From contig NZ_JAPEPX010000001.1 of NCBI RefSeq assembly GCF_026339935.1, forward strand, positions 2,990,001-3,054,000: a stretch of 64,000 nucleotides of DNA, given 5' to 3'. The stretch's first letter is position 1. Each line of letters begins with the position of its first letter. The notes under the pieces were generated by a model, which was not told the origin of the DNA, did not search any database, and saw only the letters and a list, made by a program, of their open reading frames with translations. Shown in pieces: positions 26,702 through 35,355 of this stretch. The position numbers and the translations under genes were made by a program. Source of the DNA: Streptomyces sp. NBC_01551 (lineage in GTDB: Bacteria; Actinomycetota; Actinomycetes; Streptomycetales; Streptomycetaceae).

Positions 26702-27076
26702 TCAGCCGAACAGCTCCCGCGCCACCTGCGATCCCAGGTGGACGGCGCCCAGCCCGACCAGCACCGAGGCCACCACGTTCGCCGCCGCGAGGAACCGCCG
26801 GCCGCGCTCCGCCAGCCGCAGCGTCTCGTAGGAGAACGTCGAGTACGTGCTCAGCGCCCCGCACAGCCCCGTCCCGAGCAGCAGTTCCAGCCGCGAGGAG
26901 TCCGCCCCGGCCAGTACGGCCCCGGTCAGCCCTCCCAACAGCAGGCACGCGGCCGCGTTGACCGTGAAGGTGCCGAAGGGGAACACCGAGCCGTGCCGCG
27001 CCTGCACCGCCCGGTCGGTCAGGTAGCGCAGCGGCGCCCCGACGACCGCGCCCGCCACCACGAGCAGCCAGTTCAC
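26702..27076 (-). CDS. crcB: fluoride channel subunit CrcB/FluC
   Basis: A 124-aa four-helix membrane protein of the Fluc fluoride-exporter family, which lowers cytoplasmic fluoride. Typical motifs are [23 protein letters not shown] and the phenylalanine-box loop [17 protein letters not shown] at 27076 overlaps the stop of the upstream crcB by four bases (GTGA), showing translational coupling. Two different subunits encoded in tandem suggest a heterodimeric channel with opposite subunit orientations, as in other Gram-positive bacteria. Confidence 0.92.
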   Translation of the reverse strand: MNWLLVVAGAVVGAPLRYLTDRAVQARHGSVFPFGTFTVNAAACLLLGGLTGAVLAGADSSRLELLLGTGLCGALSTYSTFSYETLRLAERGRRFLAAANVVASVLVGLGAVHLGSQVARELFG

Positions 27077-27549
27077 CCGCTGCGCCCCCGTACCGCGCGC
27101 CGGGTCAGCGAGGCGGCCGCCCACACCGCGCCGAGCGCCCCGGCGACCGTGAGCCCCGCGTAGCCGAGCGCCACCCCGGTCTCGCCCGCGTCGAGCAGCC
27201 GCGAGAAGTCCACCGCGTACGTGGAGAAGGTGGTGAAGCCGCCCAGCACCCCGGCCCCGACGAAGGGCCGCACCAGCGGATGCGGGGCGGACCGGCCGCC
27301 CTCACTGATCAGCACCATCAGTACGCCGATCAGCGCACTGCCGCTCACGTTGATCCAGAAGGTCCCCCAGGGGAACGCCCCGGGCGCGGCCGGCCACAGC
27401 AGCGCCACCCCGTACCGCGCCGAGGCGCCGAGCGCGCCGCCCGCCGCGACGGCCGCGAGCACACGGCCCTGCGGTTCGGCGCGCTGCGCGGGTACGCGCA
27501 GGTCCACATCGGGGTCGATGGCCTCGGGGCCGTCGGCCGCCGCGGTCAC
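27073..27549 (-). CDS. crcB: fluoride channel subunit CrcB/FluC (second)
   Basis: A 158-aa paralogue of the neighbouring CrcB. An extra hydrophilic N-terminus of about 35 residues precedes the four helices. Motifs [29 protein letters not shown] and [16 protein letters not shown] are present. Its GTG start at 27549 overlaps the stop of the metallopeptidase gene by four bases (GTGA), and its own stop overlaps the next crcB, so the three genes form a tight operon. With the neighbouring subunit it probably makes a hetero-dimeric Fluc channel. Confidence 0.92.
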   Translation of the reverse strand: MTAAADGPEAIDPDVDLRVPAQRAEPQGRVLAAVAAGGALGASARYGVALLWPAAPGAFPWGTFWINVSGSALIGVLMVLISEGGRSAPHPLVRPFVGAGVLGGFTTFSTYAVDFSRLLDAGETGVALGYAGLTVAGALGAVWAAASLTRRAVRGRSG

Positions 27550-27896
27550 CCGTAACCCAGCGCGTGCAGGCGGTCGTCGTCGATCCCGAAGTGGTGGGCG
27601 ATCTCGTGCACCACGGTGACCTCCGTCTCCGCGATCACGCTCTCCCGGTCCTCGCACATGCGCAACGTGGGGTTCCGGTAGATCGTGATCCGGTCCGGCA
27701 GCACCCCCGCGTACCACTCGCCCCGGTCCGTCAGGGGGGTCCCCTCGTAGAGCCCGAGCAGCTCGGGGTCGTCCGCCGGCGGCTCGTCCTCGACGAACAC
27801 CGCCACGTTGTCCATCAGCCGCGTCAGCTCCGGCGGAATCCGGTCCAGGGCCTCTGCGACGAGCTCCTCGAACTCCTCGCGCGTCATCTCCAGCAC
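27546..27896 (-). CDS. zincin-like metallopeptidase family protein
   Basis: A 116-aa small protein of the metallopeptidase (DUF1025/zincin_1) family. The zinc-binding helix [24 protein letters not shown] lies at the C-terminus, so HExxHxxG..D is complete; the substrate is unknown for the family. The start is uncertain: GTG at 27896 lies 11 bases after GGAGGG, and the ATG three codons on is the alternative. It is the first gene of the operon with two crcB genes; whether it has any role in fluoride resistance is unclear. Confidence 0.85.
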   Translation of the reverse strand: MLEMTREEFEELVAEALDRIPPELTRLMDNVAVFVEDEPPADDPELLGLYEGTPLTDRGEWYAGVLPDRITIYRNPTLRMCEDRESVIAETEVTVVHEIAHHFGIDDDRLHALGYG

Positions 27897-27926
27897 CGGG
27901 CCATTGTCCCTCCGGGAGAAACCGTT

Positions 27927-27956
27927 TTGGCGATAGCTCCCCGGATCCCATATGCT
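27927..27956 (+). promoter_or_regulatory. promoter of tRNA-Glu-Asp-Phe cluster
   Basis: TTGGCG (27927-27932), an 18-base spacer and TATGCT (27951-27956) make a good vegetative promoter, about 45 bases before tRNA-Glu. Confidence 0.6.
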
Positions 27957-28000
27957 TCTCACGTCCCCGACGCGCTGGAAAGCGCCCAGGCGGGCCTTTA

Positions 28001-28073
28001 GCCCTCATCGTCTAGTGGCCCAGGACGCCGCCCTTTCAAGGCGGTAGCACGGGTTCGAATCCCGTTGGGGGTA
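28001..28073 (+). tRNA. tRNA-Glu (UUC)
   Basis: A 73-nt cloverleaf: acceptor GCCCUCA/UGGGGGU with G-U pairs, anticodon loop CUUUCAA gives UUC, T-loop TTCGAAT. First gene of a three-tRNA cluster. Confidence 0.95.
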
Positions 28074-28111
28074 CGCATTACCGTGTGCAAGACTTGTTCT
28101 CGCACATGCAA

Positions 28112-28185
28112 GGTCCTGTGGAGCAGTTGGTTAGCTCGCCACCCTGTCAAGGTGGAGGTCGCGGGTTCAAGTCCCGTCAGGATCG
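28112..28185 (+). tRNA. tRNA-Asp (GUC)
   Basis: A 74-nt cloverleaf, anticodon loop CUGUCAA. It differs from the second tRNA-Asp at 34710 only by a compensated pair in the acceptor stem (U3-A70 here, A3-U70 there). Confidence 0.95.
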
Positions 28186-28207
28186 CTGAGGCCGGAAACG
28201 GTCTCGT

Positions 28208-28284
28208 GGCTGGGTAGCTCAGTTGGTACGAGCGATCGCCTGAAAAGCGATAGGTCGCCGGTTCGACCCCGGCCCCAGCCACCA
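28208..28284 (+). tRNA. tRNA-Phe (GAA)
   Basis: Cloverleaf of 74 nt (28208-28281) plus an encoded 3' CCA (28282-28284). Acceptor GGCUGGG/CCCAGCC, anticodon loop CUGAAAA. Confidence 0.95.
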
Positions 28285-28287
28285 CAG

Positions 28288-28316
28288 GAAGGCCCCGTCC
28301 ATCGGACGGGGCCTTC
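28288..28316. terminator. terminator after tRNA-Phe
   Basis: A perfect 13-bp stem with a 3-base loop, four bases after tRNA-Phe and five before the stop of the convergent ccdA gene, so it may work in both directions. Confidence 0.8.
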
Positions 28317-28320
28317 TGCG

Positions 28321-29211
28321 TTACTCGGCCCCGGCCCCGGCCCCGGTCCCGGCCCCTGCCTCGGTCTTGGCCTCCGCCTCGGCGTCACCCGTGGAGCCGG
28401 AGCGGCGGCTCCACTGCGTCACGCCGACCGCGGCGGCCCCCGCCGCCACCAGCCCGAGCAGCGCCCAGTCCGGGACCCCGCCGGTGAGGGAGCGGACCTT
28501 CTGCTCCACCGCGTACGAGTCGTCCACGTCCAGCAGCCCGGGCAGCGCGCTCGCCCCGTCGTAGACGAGGAACAGCGCGCCCAGGGTGATGAAGAACAGC
28601 CCGGACAGCAGCGAGGTGGTGTGCAGTTCGAAGCGGCCGACGCTGAAGGCCCGGCCGCGCAGCCAGCGCCGCTTGCCGAGCTCGAACCGCTCCCAGAGCA
28701 GGGCCAGCACGAACAGCGGTACGGCCATCCCCAGCGCGTACACGGCCAGCAGCAGGCCTCCGTAGACCGGGCTGCCGCTGACGGCCGCCACGGTGAGGAC
28801 GCTGCCGAGGATCGGGCCGGCGCAGAACCCGGCCAGGCCGTAGACCGCGCCGAGGGCGTACACCGACAGGGCGGTGGTCGGCCGGATCCGCCCCGACAGC
28901 TCCGCGATCCGCCGGGATGCGAAGCCGAGGCCGAGGATCTGCGCGACCCCGAGCGCGATGATCAGCCAGCCGCCGGCCAGGACGAGCGTGTCGCGGTTGC
29001 CGTGGAAGAACCGGCCGGCGTACGAACCGGCCGCCCCGAGCGGTACGAGGGTGCTCGCGAGACCGGCGTAGAAGATCCCGGTGCGCGCGAGGAGCCGCGA
29101 GGGGGAATCGATGGAGTAGGCGAAGAAGGCGGGCAGCAGCAGCGCGCTGCACGGGCTGAGCAGGGCGAGGAGGCCGCCCAACAGGGCGGCCAGGTATCCG
29201 ATGTCGGTCAC
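28321..29211 (-). CDS. CcdA-like thiol-electron transporter
   Basis: A 296-aa membrane protein with six to eight helices of the CcdA/DsbD-transmembrane family. It carries the two membrane Cys residues expected for moving reducing electrons outward: LSPCSALLLPAFFAYS (Cys21) and GLAGFCAGPILG (about Cys129). The last 30 residues are an Ala/Gly/Glu/Thr low-complexity tail. GTG at 29211 overlaps the stop of the DsbA-like gene by four bases (GTGA). It should recycle the adjacent exported thioredoxin-fold protein or a cytochrome c maturation factor. Confidence 0.85.
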   Translation of the reverse strand: MTDIGYLAALLGGLLALLSPCSALLLPAFFAYSIDSPSRLLARTGIFYAGLASTLVPLGAAGSYAGRFFHGNRDTLVLAGGWLIIALGVAQILGLGFASRRIAELSGRIRPTTALSVYALGAVYGLAGFCAGPILGSVLTVAAVSGSPVYGGLLLAVYALGMAVPLFVLALLWERFELGKRRWLRGRAFSVGRFELHTTSLLSGLFFITLGALFLVYDGASALPGLLDVDDSYAVEQKVRSLTGGVPDWALLGLVAAGAAAVGVTQWSRRSGSTGDAEAEAKTEAGAGTGAGAGAE

Positions 29212-29966
29212 TTCTTCGCCGCCCCGGCGGCCCCGGCGGCCTGGGCCTGCGCCTTGGCCTTGGCGATCGCCGAGACGAAGGCGTCGAGCGGCTGGGCGCC
29301 GGCGATCGGCCGGTCGTTGACCAGGAAGGACGGGGTGGAGCTGACGCCGATGCGGTAGCCCTCCTCCTGGTCCTTGCGCAGGGCCTCGGCGGCGCTCTCG
29401 CCGGCCATGTCCTTCTTGAAGCGCTCCAGGTCGGGGACGCCGGCCTGCTCCGCGAGCTCCAGGAGGCGGGCCTCGCCGAAGCCCTTCTCCTTGGACCCCT
29501 CGGCGTAGGCGGCCGCGTGGAACTGCGCGAACCGGTCCTGCTGCCCGGCAGCCCAGGCGGCCTTGGCGGCGGCCTCGGAGTCGGCGCCGAAGATCGGGAA
29601 GTTGCGCCACTCGATGCGCAGGGTGCCGTCCTCGACGTACTTCTTCATCAGTTCGGGTTCGGTGTCGCGCGCGAACTTGCCGCAGTAGCCGCACTTGAAG
29701 TCGGAGTACTCGATCAGCACGACGGGCGCGTCGGCCCGGCCGACGGCCAGCTTGTCGCCGGATTCGCGGCGGGCGAGCCGGAGCAGCTCGGCGTTGCCCT
29801 CGGTGGCGGCCGCGGCCTCGGGCGCGGAGGCGGCGGCGGGGTTGGTGGCGGGGGTGTCCTTGGCGGAGGTGGCCTGCCAGGACACGTACCCGAAGGCGAC
29901 GGAGGCGAGGGCGACCCCGGCGCAGATCAGCAGGGGCTTGCGGGAGGAGGAAGCGGAACGGGACAT
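29208..29966 (-). CDS. membrane-anchored DsbA-like thioredoxin-fold protein
   Basis: A 252-aa extracytoplasmic thiol-disulfide oxidoreductase. Residues 11-30 form a signal anchor, followed by an Ala/Pro/Thr-rich linker. The DsbA/thioredoxin_4 domain has the active site KCGYC (Cys92, Cys95) and the cis-Pro motif SSTPSFLV. ATG at 29966 has GGAG seven bases upstream. It is translationally coupled to the downstream CcdA-like gene, an arrangement that suggests the CcdA partner keeps this protein reduced, which would make it an isomerase/reductase rather than an oxidant. Confidence 0.88.
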   Translation of the reverse strand: MSRSASSSRKPLLICAGVALASVAFGYVSWQATSAKDTPATNPAAASAPEAAAATEGNAELLRLARRESGDKLAVGRADAPVVLIEYSDFKCGYCGKFARDTEPELMKKYVEDGTLRIEWRNFPIFGADSEAAAKAAWAAGQQDRFAQFHAAAYAEGSKEKGFGEARLLELAEQAGVPDLERFKKDMAGESAAEALRKDQEEGYRIGVSSTPSFLVNDRPIAGAQPLDAFVSAIAKAKAQAQAAGAAGAAKK

Positions 29967-30023
29967 ACGGATGCTCCAGGGCTACGGATTCTCGGCGGGA
30001 CCAGTCGGAAGGCGACCGGTCCC

Positions 30024-30575
30024 CTAAACCCGCATCACGGAGAGCTCCACCGGCCCCGGCGCCGCCTGGTCCGGCCCGCGTACGAGAACCCGGACGGCCG
30101 GCGCCCGGCCGCCCCACCCCGGCTCCGGCGCGGCCCGCACGGCCGGGACGTGCGCATGCTCCCCGCCCCCGCGCGGCGGCACGACGGGCACCTGCCCCCG
30201 CTCCGGCCCCCCGGGCGCACAGGCGGGCCCCCGTTCCTCCACCACCGCGAAAACCGGGCCCCCGGCCGACACGGCCGCGGGCAGGAGCGCCGCCGGGGCC
30301 ACGGGCCCGGCCGGCGCGGCCGCGGGCGGTTGGACTGCCGGGTCCACGGGCTGCCGGACCCCCAGGGCCACGGGCCCGGCCGGCGCGGCTGCGGGCTGGT
30401 GGACCGCCAAGGCCGCGGGCTGCCCGGCCGCCAGGGCCGCGGGCTGCCCGGCCGCCAGGGCCGCGGGCTGCCCGGCCGCCAGGGCCGCGGGCTGCCCGGC
30501 CGGTGCGGCCGTGGGAAGGAGCGCCGCCCAGGACACCAGGAACGCCAGCGCAGCGATCACAGCGGCGCGGGACAT
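30024..30575 (-). CDS. exported Ala/Pro/Gln-repeat protein, unknown function
   Basis: A 183-aa protein with an N-terminal signal sequence (AAVIAALAFLVSWAALLPTAAPA) and no recognisable domain. Residues about 25-60 repeat AAGQPAAL, encoded by a 24-bp tandem repeat; further Pro/Val/Ala-rich repeats follow (AAAPAGPVA twice). The last 80 residues contain several Gly-Pro-Glu-Arg elements. ATG at 30575 is preceded by GAGAGG at six bases. Coding status is supported by signal peptide and start signals, but a non-functional frame cannot be excluded. Confidence 0.6.
   Translation of the reverse strand: MSRAAVIAALAFLVSWAALLPTAAPAGQPAALAAGQPAALAAGQPAALAAGQPAALAVHQPAAAPAGPVALGVRQPVDPAVQPPAAAPAGPVAPAALLPAAVSAGGPVFAVVEERGPACAPGGPERGQVPVVPPRGGGEHAHVPAVRAAPEPGWGGRAPAVRVLVRGPDQAAPGPVELSVMRV
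30393..30502 (-). repeat. 24-bp tandem repeat
   Basis: Three perfect 24-bp copies (30417-30440, 30441-30464, 30465-30488), a degenerate copy before them (30393-30416) and a 14-base partial copy after. They encode the AAGQPAAL repeats of the exported protein. Confidence 0.9.
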
Positions 30576-30693
30576 GGCGGGCCTCTCACTCGTACGGCAG
30601 GTGGGTTCTGGTGATCTCGTCCCGAAATGGTACGGGGACGGTACACAAATGCGTTCGCCACCCGACGCTCCCGGGTGAGATCCTCGACCAGGT

Positions 30694-33600
30694 ATGTCTA
30701 CTTCCTTCGCCGCCCTGCAGACGCTTCTCGGTGAGATCTCCCTCCGTGACGCGCACCGCCTCGGCCGCCGCCTCGAAGGCGCCCGCCGTATCCGCAAGCC
30801 CGAGGCCAAGCAGGCCGTGCTCGACGAGATCGCCGCGGAGGCCGGCAAAGCCGCCGCGCGACTGGCCGGCCGTGCCTCGCGGATGCCGGAGGTCACGTAT
30901 CCCGAGAACCTGCCCGTCAGCCAGAAGAAGGACGAGATCGCCGAGGCGATACGCGACCACCAGGTCGTGATCGTCGCGGGCGAGACCGGCTCCGGCAAGA
31001 CCACGCAGATCCCCAAGATCTGCATGGAGCTGGGCCGCGGCGTCCGGGGCATGATCGGGCACACCCAGCCCCGCCGGATCGCCGCCCGCACCGTCGCGGA
31101 GCGCATCGCGGAGGAGCTGAAGTCCGAGATCGGCCAGACGGTCGGCTGGAAGGTCCGGTTCACCGACCAGGTGGACCAGGACGCGACCTTCGTGAAGCTG
31201 ATGACCGACGGCATCCTGCTCGCCGAGATCCAGACGGACCGCGAGCTGCGCGCGTACGACACGATCATCATCGACGAGGCCCACGAGCGGTCGCTGAACA
31301 TCGACTTCCTGCTCGGCTACCTCTCCCAGCTGCTGCCGAAGCGCCCCGACCTCAAGGTCGTGATCACCTCGGCGACCATCGACCCCGAGCGCTTCTCGCG
31401 GCACTTCGGCGAGGCCCCGATCGTCGAGGTCAGCGGGCGTACGTACCCCGTCGAGGTGCGCTACCGGCCGCTCCTCGAGGAAGATTCCGAGGACTCCGAC
31501 CGCGACCAGATCACCGCGATCTGCGAGGCCGTGGACGAGCTCCAGTCCGAGGGCCCCGGCGACGTCCTGGTCTTCCTCTCCGGCGAGCGCGAGATCCGCG
31601 ACACGGCGGACGCGCTCAACAAGCGCAACCTCCGCTTCACCGAGGTCCTCCCCCTCTACGCCCGCCTCTCGCACGCCGAGCAGCACCGCGTGTTCCAGCA
31701 GCACACCGGCCGCCGGATCGTGCTCGCCACGAACGTCGCCGAGACCTCCCTCACCGTCCCGGGCATCAAGTACGTGATCGACCCGGGCACGGCCCGGATC
31801 TCCCGCTACAGCCACCGCACCAAGGTGCAGCGGCTGCCCATCGAGCGGATCAGCCAGGCCAGCGCCAACCAGCGCAAGGGCCGCTGCGGCCGTACCAGCG
31901 ACGGCATCTGCATCCGGCTGTACTCGGAGGACGACTTCCTCTCCCGTCCGGAGTTCACGGACGCCGAGATCCTGCGCACCAACCTGGCCTCCGTCATCCT
32001 CCAGATGACCGCGGCCGGCCTCGGCGAGATCGAGAAGTTCCCCTTCATCGACCCGCCGGACCACCGCAACATCCGCGACGGCGTCCAGCTGCTCCAGGAA
32101 CTCGGCGCGCTGGACCCCTCCGAGAAGGACGCCCGCAAGCGGCTCACCCCGATGGGCCGCCAGCTCTCGCAGCTCCCGGTGGACCCGCGCCTGGCCCGCA
32201 TGGTCGTGGAGGCGGACAAGAACAACTGCGTCCGCGAGGTCATGGTGATCGCGGCCGCCCTGTCCATCCAGGACCCGCGCGAGCGTCCCTCGGACAAGCA
32301 GACGCAGGCGGACCAGAACCATGCCCGCTTCAAGGACGAGACCAGCGACTTCCTCTCGTTCCTGAACATGTGGCGCTACGTCCGCGAGCAGCAGAAGGAG
32401 CGCGGCTCGTCCTCGTTCCGCCGGATGTGCAAGCAGGAGTACCTGAACTTCCTGCGGATCCGCGAGTGGCAGGACATCTACTCGCAGCTGCGTACGGTCG
32501 CCAAGACCATGGGCATCCACGTCAACGAGGCCGATGCCCCCGAGCAGCACATCCACGTGTCGCTGCTGGCGGGCCTGCTCTCGCACATCGGCCTGAAGGA
32601 CACCGACAAGAACGAGTACCTGGGGGCCCGGTCCGCCAAGTTCGCGGTCTTCCCGGGCTCGGCGCTCTTCAAGAAGCAGCCGAAGTTCGTGATGTCGGCG
32701 GAGCTGGTGGAGACCTCGCGGCTGTGGGCACGGGTCAACGCCAAGGTGGAGCCCGAGTGGGTGGAGCCGCTGGCCCAGCACCTGATCAAGCGCACGTACA
32801 GCGAGCCGCACTGGGAGAAGGACCAGGCGGCCGTGATGGCGTACGAGAAGGTCACGCTGTACGGCGTGCCGATCGTCGCCCAGCGGAAGATCAACTACGG
32901 CCGGATCGACGCCGAGGTCTCGCGGGAGCTGTTCATCCGCAACGCGCTCGTCGAGGGTGACTGGCGCACCCACCACAAGTTCTACGCCGACAACCGCAAG
33001 CTCCTCACCGAGGTGGAGGAGCTGGAGAACCGGGCGCGGCGCCGCGACATCGTGGTCGACGACGAGACCCTGTTCGACTTCTACGACCAGCGGATCCCCG
33101 AGCACGTGGTGTCCGGGGCGCACTTCGACTCGTGGTGGAAGCACAAGAAGCGGGACGAGCCCGAACTGCTCGACTTCGAGCGCGAGATGCTGCTGACGGA
33201 GAAGGCGGCCGGGGTCACCAAGGCCGACTACCCGGACTCCTGGCGGCAGGGGCAGCTCGGTTTCCGGGTGACGTACCAGTTCGAGCCGGGCGCGGACGCG
33301 GACGGTGTGACCGTGCACATTCCGCTCCAGGTGCTGAACCAGGTCACCGACGAGGGCTTCGACTGGCAGATCCCGGGTCTGCGGGAAGAGGTCGTCACCG
33401 AGCTGATCCGGTCGCTGCCGAAGCCGATCCGCCGGCACTACGTGCCCGCGCCGAACTTCGCCGGCCGCTTCCTGGACTCTGCTGTGCCGTTGCAGGAGCC
33501 GCTGCCGGTGACGCTGGCGCGCGAGCTCCAGCGGATGGTGGGGGTCCCGGTGTCCGCCGAGGACTTCGACCTGTCCCGGATCCCGGACCACCTGAAGATC

Positions 33601-34617
33601 ACCTTCCGGATCGTCGACGAGCGCCGCAAGAACCTCGCCGAGGACAAGGACCTGGAGGCCCTGCGGCTGCGGCTGAAGCCGAAGGCCCGCCAGGCGCTGT
33701 CCAAGGCCGCCGCGGCCACCGCCGAGCGGGCGGGCGGGGAGTCGGTGGAGCGCACCGGGCTGACCGACTGGACGATCGGCACGCTGACCAAGGTGTTCGA
33801 GACCCGGCGGGCCGGCCAGCCGGTGCGGGCGTACCCGGCGCTGGTGGACGAGGGCGCGACCGTCTCCGTACGGCTCTTCGACACGGAGGCCGAGCAGCAG
33901 CAGGCGATGTGGCTGGGCACCCGGCGGCTGATCCTGCTGGGCATCCCGGTGAACCCGGCGAAGTTCGCCTCGGACAAGCTGACGAACCAGCAGAAGCTGG
34001 CCCTGTCACGCAACCCGCACGGCTCCATCCAGGCGCTGTTCGACGACTGCGCGACGGCGGCCACCGACCGGCTGATCGCCGACCACGGCGGCCCGGCCTG
34101 GGACGAGGCCTCCTTCCGGAAGCTCTTCGACGCGGTCCGCGCCGACCTGGTGGACACGACGGTGCGGACGGTGGGCCAGGTCCAGCAGGTGCTGGCGGCC
34201 TGGCAGGCCTGCGAGCGGCGCCTGAAGGCCACCAACAGCCTGGCCCTGATGGCGAACGTGCAGGACGCGAAGACGCAGCTGGCGGCGCTGATGCCGGCGG
34301 GCTTCGTGACCCTGACGGGGCTGAAGCGGCTGCCGGACCTGATGCGCTACCTGGTGGCGGTCGACCGGCGGCTCCAGCAGATGCCGACGGGCGTCCAGCG
34401 CGACACCACGCGCATGGAGAAGGTCCACGAGATGCGGGACGAGTACCTGTGGCTGCTGGAGCAGCTCCCGAAGGGCCGGCCGGTGCCGGAGGCGGTCACC
34501 GAGATCCGCTGGATGATCGAGGAACTGCGGGTCAGTTACTTCGCGCACGCGCTCGGGACGGCGTACCCGATCTCCGACAAGCGGATCGTGAAGGCGGTGG
34601 ACGCGGCCGCCCCGTGA
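30694..34617 (+). CDS. hrpA: DEAH-box ATP-dependent RNA helicase HrpA
   Basis: A 1307-aa helicase, the normal length for bacterial HrpA. Motif I is AGETGSGKTTQIPKICME near residue 95, motif II IIDEAHERSLN near 193, motif III VITSATIDPE, motif VI QRKGRCGR. The helicase-associated and OB-fold regions follow, and the C-terminal third is the long HrpA-specific domain (DUF3418). In E. coli HrpA resolves collided ribosomes; the same task is likely here. ATG at 30694 is used. The gene is divergent from the repeat protein gene and is followed by tRNA-Asp. Confidence 0.95.
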   Translation: MSTSFAALQTLLGEISLRDAHRLGRRLEGARRIRKPEAKQAVLDEIAAEAGKAAARLAGRASRMPEVTYPENLPVSQKKDEIAEAIRDHQVVIVAGETGSGKTTQIPKICMELGRGVRGMIGHTQPRRIAARTVAERIAEELKSEIGQTVGWKVRFTDQVDQDATFVKLMTDGILLAEIQTDRELRAYDTIIIDEAHERSLNIDFLLGYLSQLLPKRPDLKVVITSATIDPERFSRHFGEAPIVEVSGRTYPVEVRYRPLLEEDSEDSDRDQITAICEAVDELQSEGPGDVLVFLSGEREIRDTADALNKRNLRFTEVLPLYARLSHAEQHRVFQQHTGRRIVLATNVAETSLTVPGIKYVIDPGTARISRYSHRTKVQRLPIERISQASANQRKGRCGRTSDGICIRLYSEDDFLSRPEFTDAEILRTNLASVILQMTAAGLGEIEKFPFIDPPDHRNIRDGVQLLQELGALDPSEKDARKRLTPMGRQLSQLPVDPRLARMVVEADKNNCVREVMVIAAALSIQDPRERPSDKQTQADQNHARFKDETSDFLSFLNMWRYVREQQKERGSSSFRRMCKQEYLNFLRIREWQDIYSQLRTVAKTMGIHVNEADAPEQHIHVSLLAGLLSHIGLKDTDKNEYLGARSAKFAVFPGSALFKKQPKFVMSAELVETSRLWARVNAKVEPEWVEPLAQHLIKRTYSEPHWEKDQAAVMAYEKVTLYGVPIVAQRKINYGRIDAEVSRELFIRNALVEGDWRTHHKFYADNRKLLTEVEELENRARRRDIVVDDETLFDFYDQRIPEHVVSGAHFDSWWKHKKRDEPELLDFEREMLLTEKAAGVTKADYPDSWRQGQLGFRVTYQFEPGADADGVTVHIPLQVLNQVTDEGFDWQIPGLREEVVTELIRSLPKPIRRHYVPAPNFAGRFLDSAVPLQEPLPVTLARELQRMVGVPVSAEDFDLSRIPDHLKITFRIVDERRKNLAEDKDLEALRLRLKPKARQALSKAAAATAERAGGESVERTGLTDWTIGTLTKVFETRRAGQPVRAYPALVDEGATVSVRLFDTEAEQQQAMWLGTRRLILLGIPVNPAKFASDKLTNQQKLALSRNPHGSIQALFDDCATAATDRLIADHGGPAWDEASFRKLFDAVRADLVDTTVRTVGQVQQVLAAWQACERRLKATNSLALMANVQDAKTQLAALMPAGFVTLTGLKRLPDLMRYLVAVDRRLQQMPTGVQRDTTRMEKVHEMRDEYLWLLEQLPKGRPVPEAVTEIRWMIEELRVSYFAHALGTAYPISDKRIVKAVDAAAP

Positions 34618-34645
34618 CGGGTCAGGGGGGCGGGCCGTCGTCCGG

Positions 34646-34676
34646 TTCGACTGCACCCCCTGAGCTGCTGTACAGT
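34646..34676 (+). promoter_or_regulatory. putative promoter of tRNA-Asp
   Basis: TTCGAC (34646-34651) and TACAGT (34671-34676) with a 19-base spacer, 33 bases before the tRNA. Confidence 0.45.
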
Positions 34677-34709
34677 CTGATTCGCAGCCGCCTAGCGGCC
34701 GCAAATCGA

Positions 34710-34783
34710 GGACCTGTGGAGCAGTTGGTTAGCTCGCCACCCTGTCAAGGTGGAGGTCGCGGGTTCAAGTCCCGTCAGGTTCG
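34710..34783 (+). tRNA. tRNA-Asp (GUC), second copy
   Basis: A 74-nt cloverleaf, acceptor GGACCUG/CAGGUUC, anticodon loop CUGUCAA. Nearly identical to the copy at 28112. Confidence 0.95.
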
Positions 34784-34789
34784 CAATGA

Positions 34790-34829
34790 CATCAGGGCCC
34801 GTATCCCCCCAGGGATACGGGCCCTGATG
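34790..34829 (+). terminator. terminator after tRNA-Asp
   Basis: A perfect 18-bp stem (34790-34807 with 34812-34829) and a 4-base loop, seven bases after the tRNA. Confidence 0.85.
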
Positions 34830-34856
34830 CGTTGGCAGATGGCAGGAGGCCGCCCA

Positions 34857-35012
34857 GTGACGACCCGGGACGAGCTCAGAGCGCTCCTGAAGGCCCATCT
34901 GAGGGCCGCGGGGGGTCGCCGCCACCTCACACGCCACTGCCCGGCCTGCCACCGCCTCCAGCGCCTCGCGCTGGACCTCGGCCGCGAGGGCAAGAATCCC
35001 CCGTCCGCATGA
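34857..35012 (+). CDS. 51-aa CxxC small protein (DUF6274-like)
   Basis: A short gene with GTG at 34857 and a perfect AGGAGG seven bases upstream. The product is basic and helical (RDELRALLKAHLRAAGG) with LTRHCPACHRLQRLAL, in which two Cys and neighbouring His residues could hold a zinc ion. It resembles small conserved Streptomyces proteins annotated, as I recall, DUF6274; no function is known. It lies right after the tRNA-Asp terminator and is convergent with bldC. Too short for reliable codon statistics, but the ribosome-binding site makes it credible. Confidence 0.65.
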   Translation: MTTRDELRALLKAHLRAAGGRRHLTRHCPACHRLQRLALDLGREGKNPPSA

Positions 35013-35355
35013 AGCGGTCTGCGCCGCACGTCCCCTTACGGGTGCATTGCGGGTTCGTACAAGAGTGATCATCTGTGACAGGTGTCACCACACGAGTTTT
35101 TGAGATGCGCACATTTATCGCACCCCTACGCGGGCTCGATTTAATATGTGCAATGGCACCCACCCCTGCAACACCCTCGCGCCGGCCCGTTTCGCCCCGG
35201 CTCCGGGCATAAAAAAGATCGCGCTGGACCCGGCGGAGTCCAGCGCGACCGAACGACCAGAACCTGTTGGGGCAGGATCAGTCGTTTGAAGCTCTGCGGG
35301 TTTCATCGGATTGGGGGACCCGATTCGAACCCTTTAAAACGGGGTGCTGCGTACC
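35013..35355. other. intergenic region between small CxxC gene and bldC
   Basis: A 343-base convergent region with no gene. Its left half is AT-richer than average. It contains the intrinsic terminator at 35211-35248; the rest is presumably the 3' untranslated part of the bldC transcript. Confidence 0.55.
35211..35248 (-). terminator. intrinsic terminator, bldC side
   Basis: An 11-bp perfect stem (35219-35229 with 35238-35248) is followed, in the leftward direction, by a run of six U (AAAAAA at 35211-35216 on the plus strand). This is a rare textbook rho-independent terminator for Streptomyces, about 110 bases after the bldC stop. Confidence 0.85.

Noticed and set aside
26702..27896. Fluoride riboswitch before the crcB operon
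   Set aside because: The 100 bases upstream of the first gene show no recognisable fluoride aptamer and are shared with a divergent tRNA promoter.
35270..35345. tRNA- or tmRNA-like T-arm on the minus strand
   Set aside because: GGTTCGAATC is present, but the flanking bases do not pair and no acceptor stem or other arm can be built.
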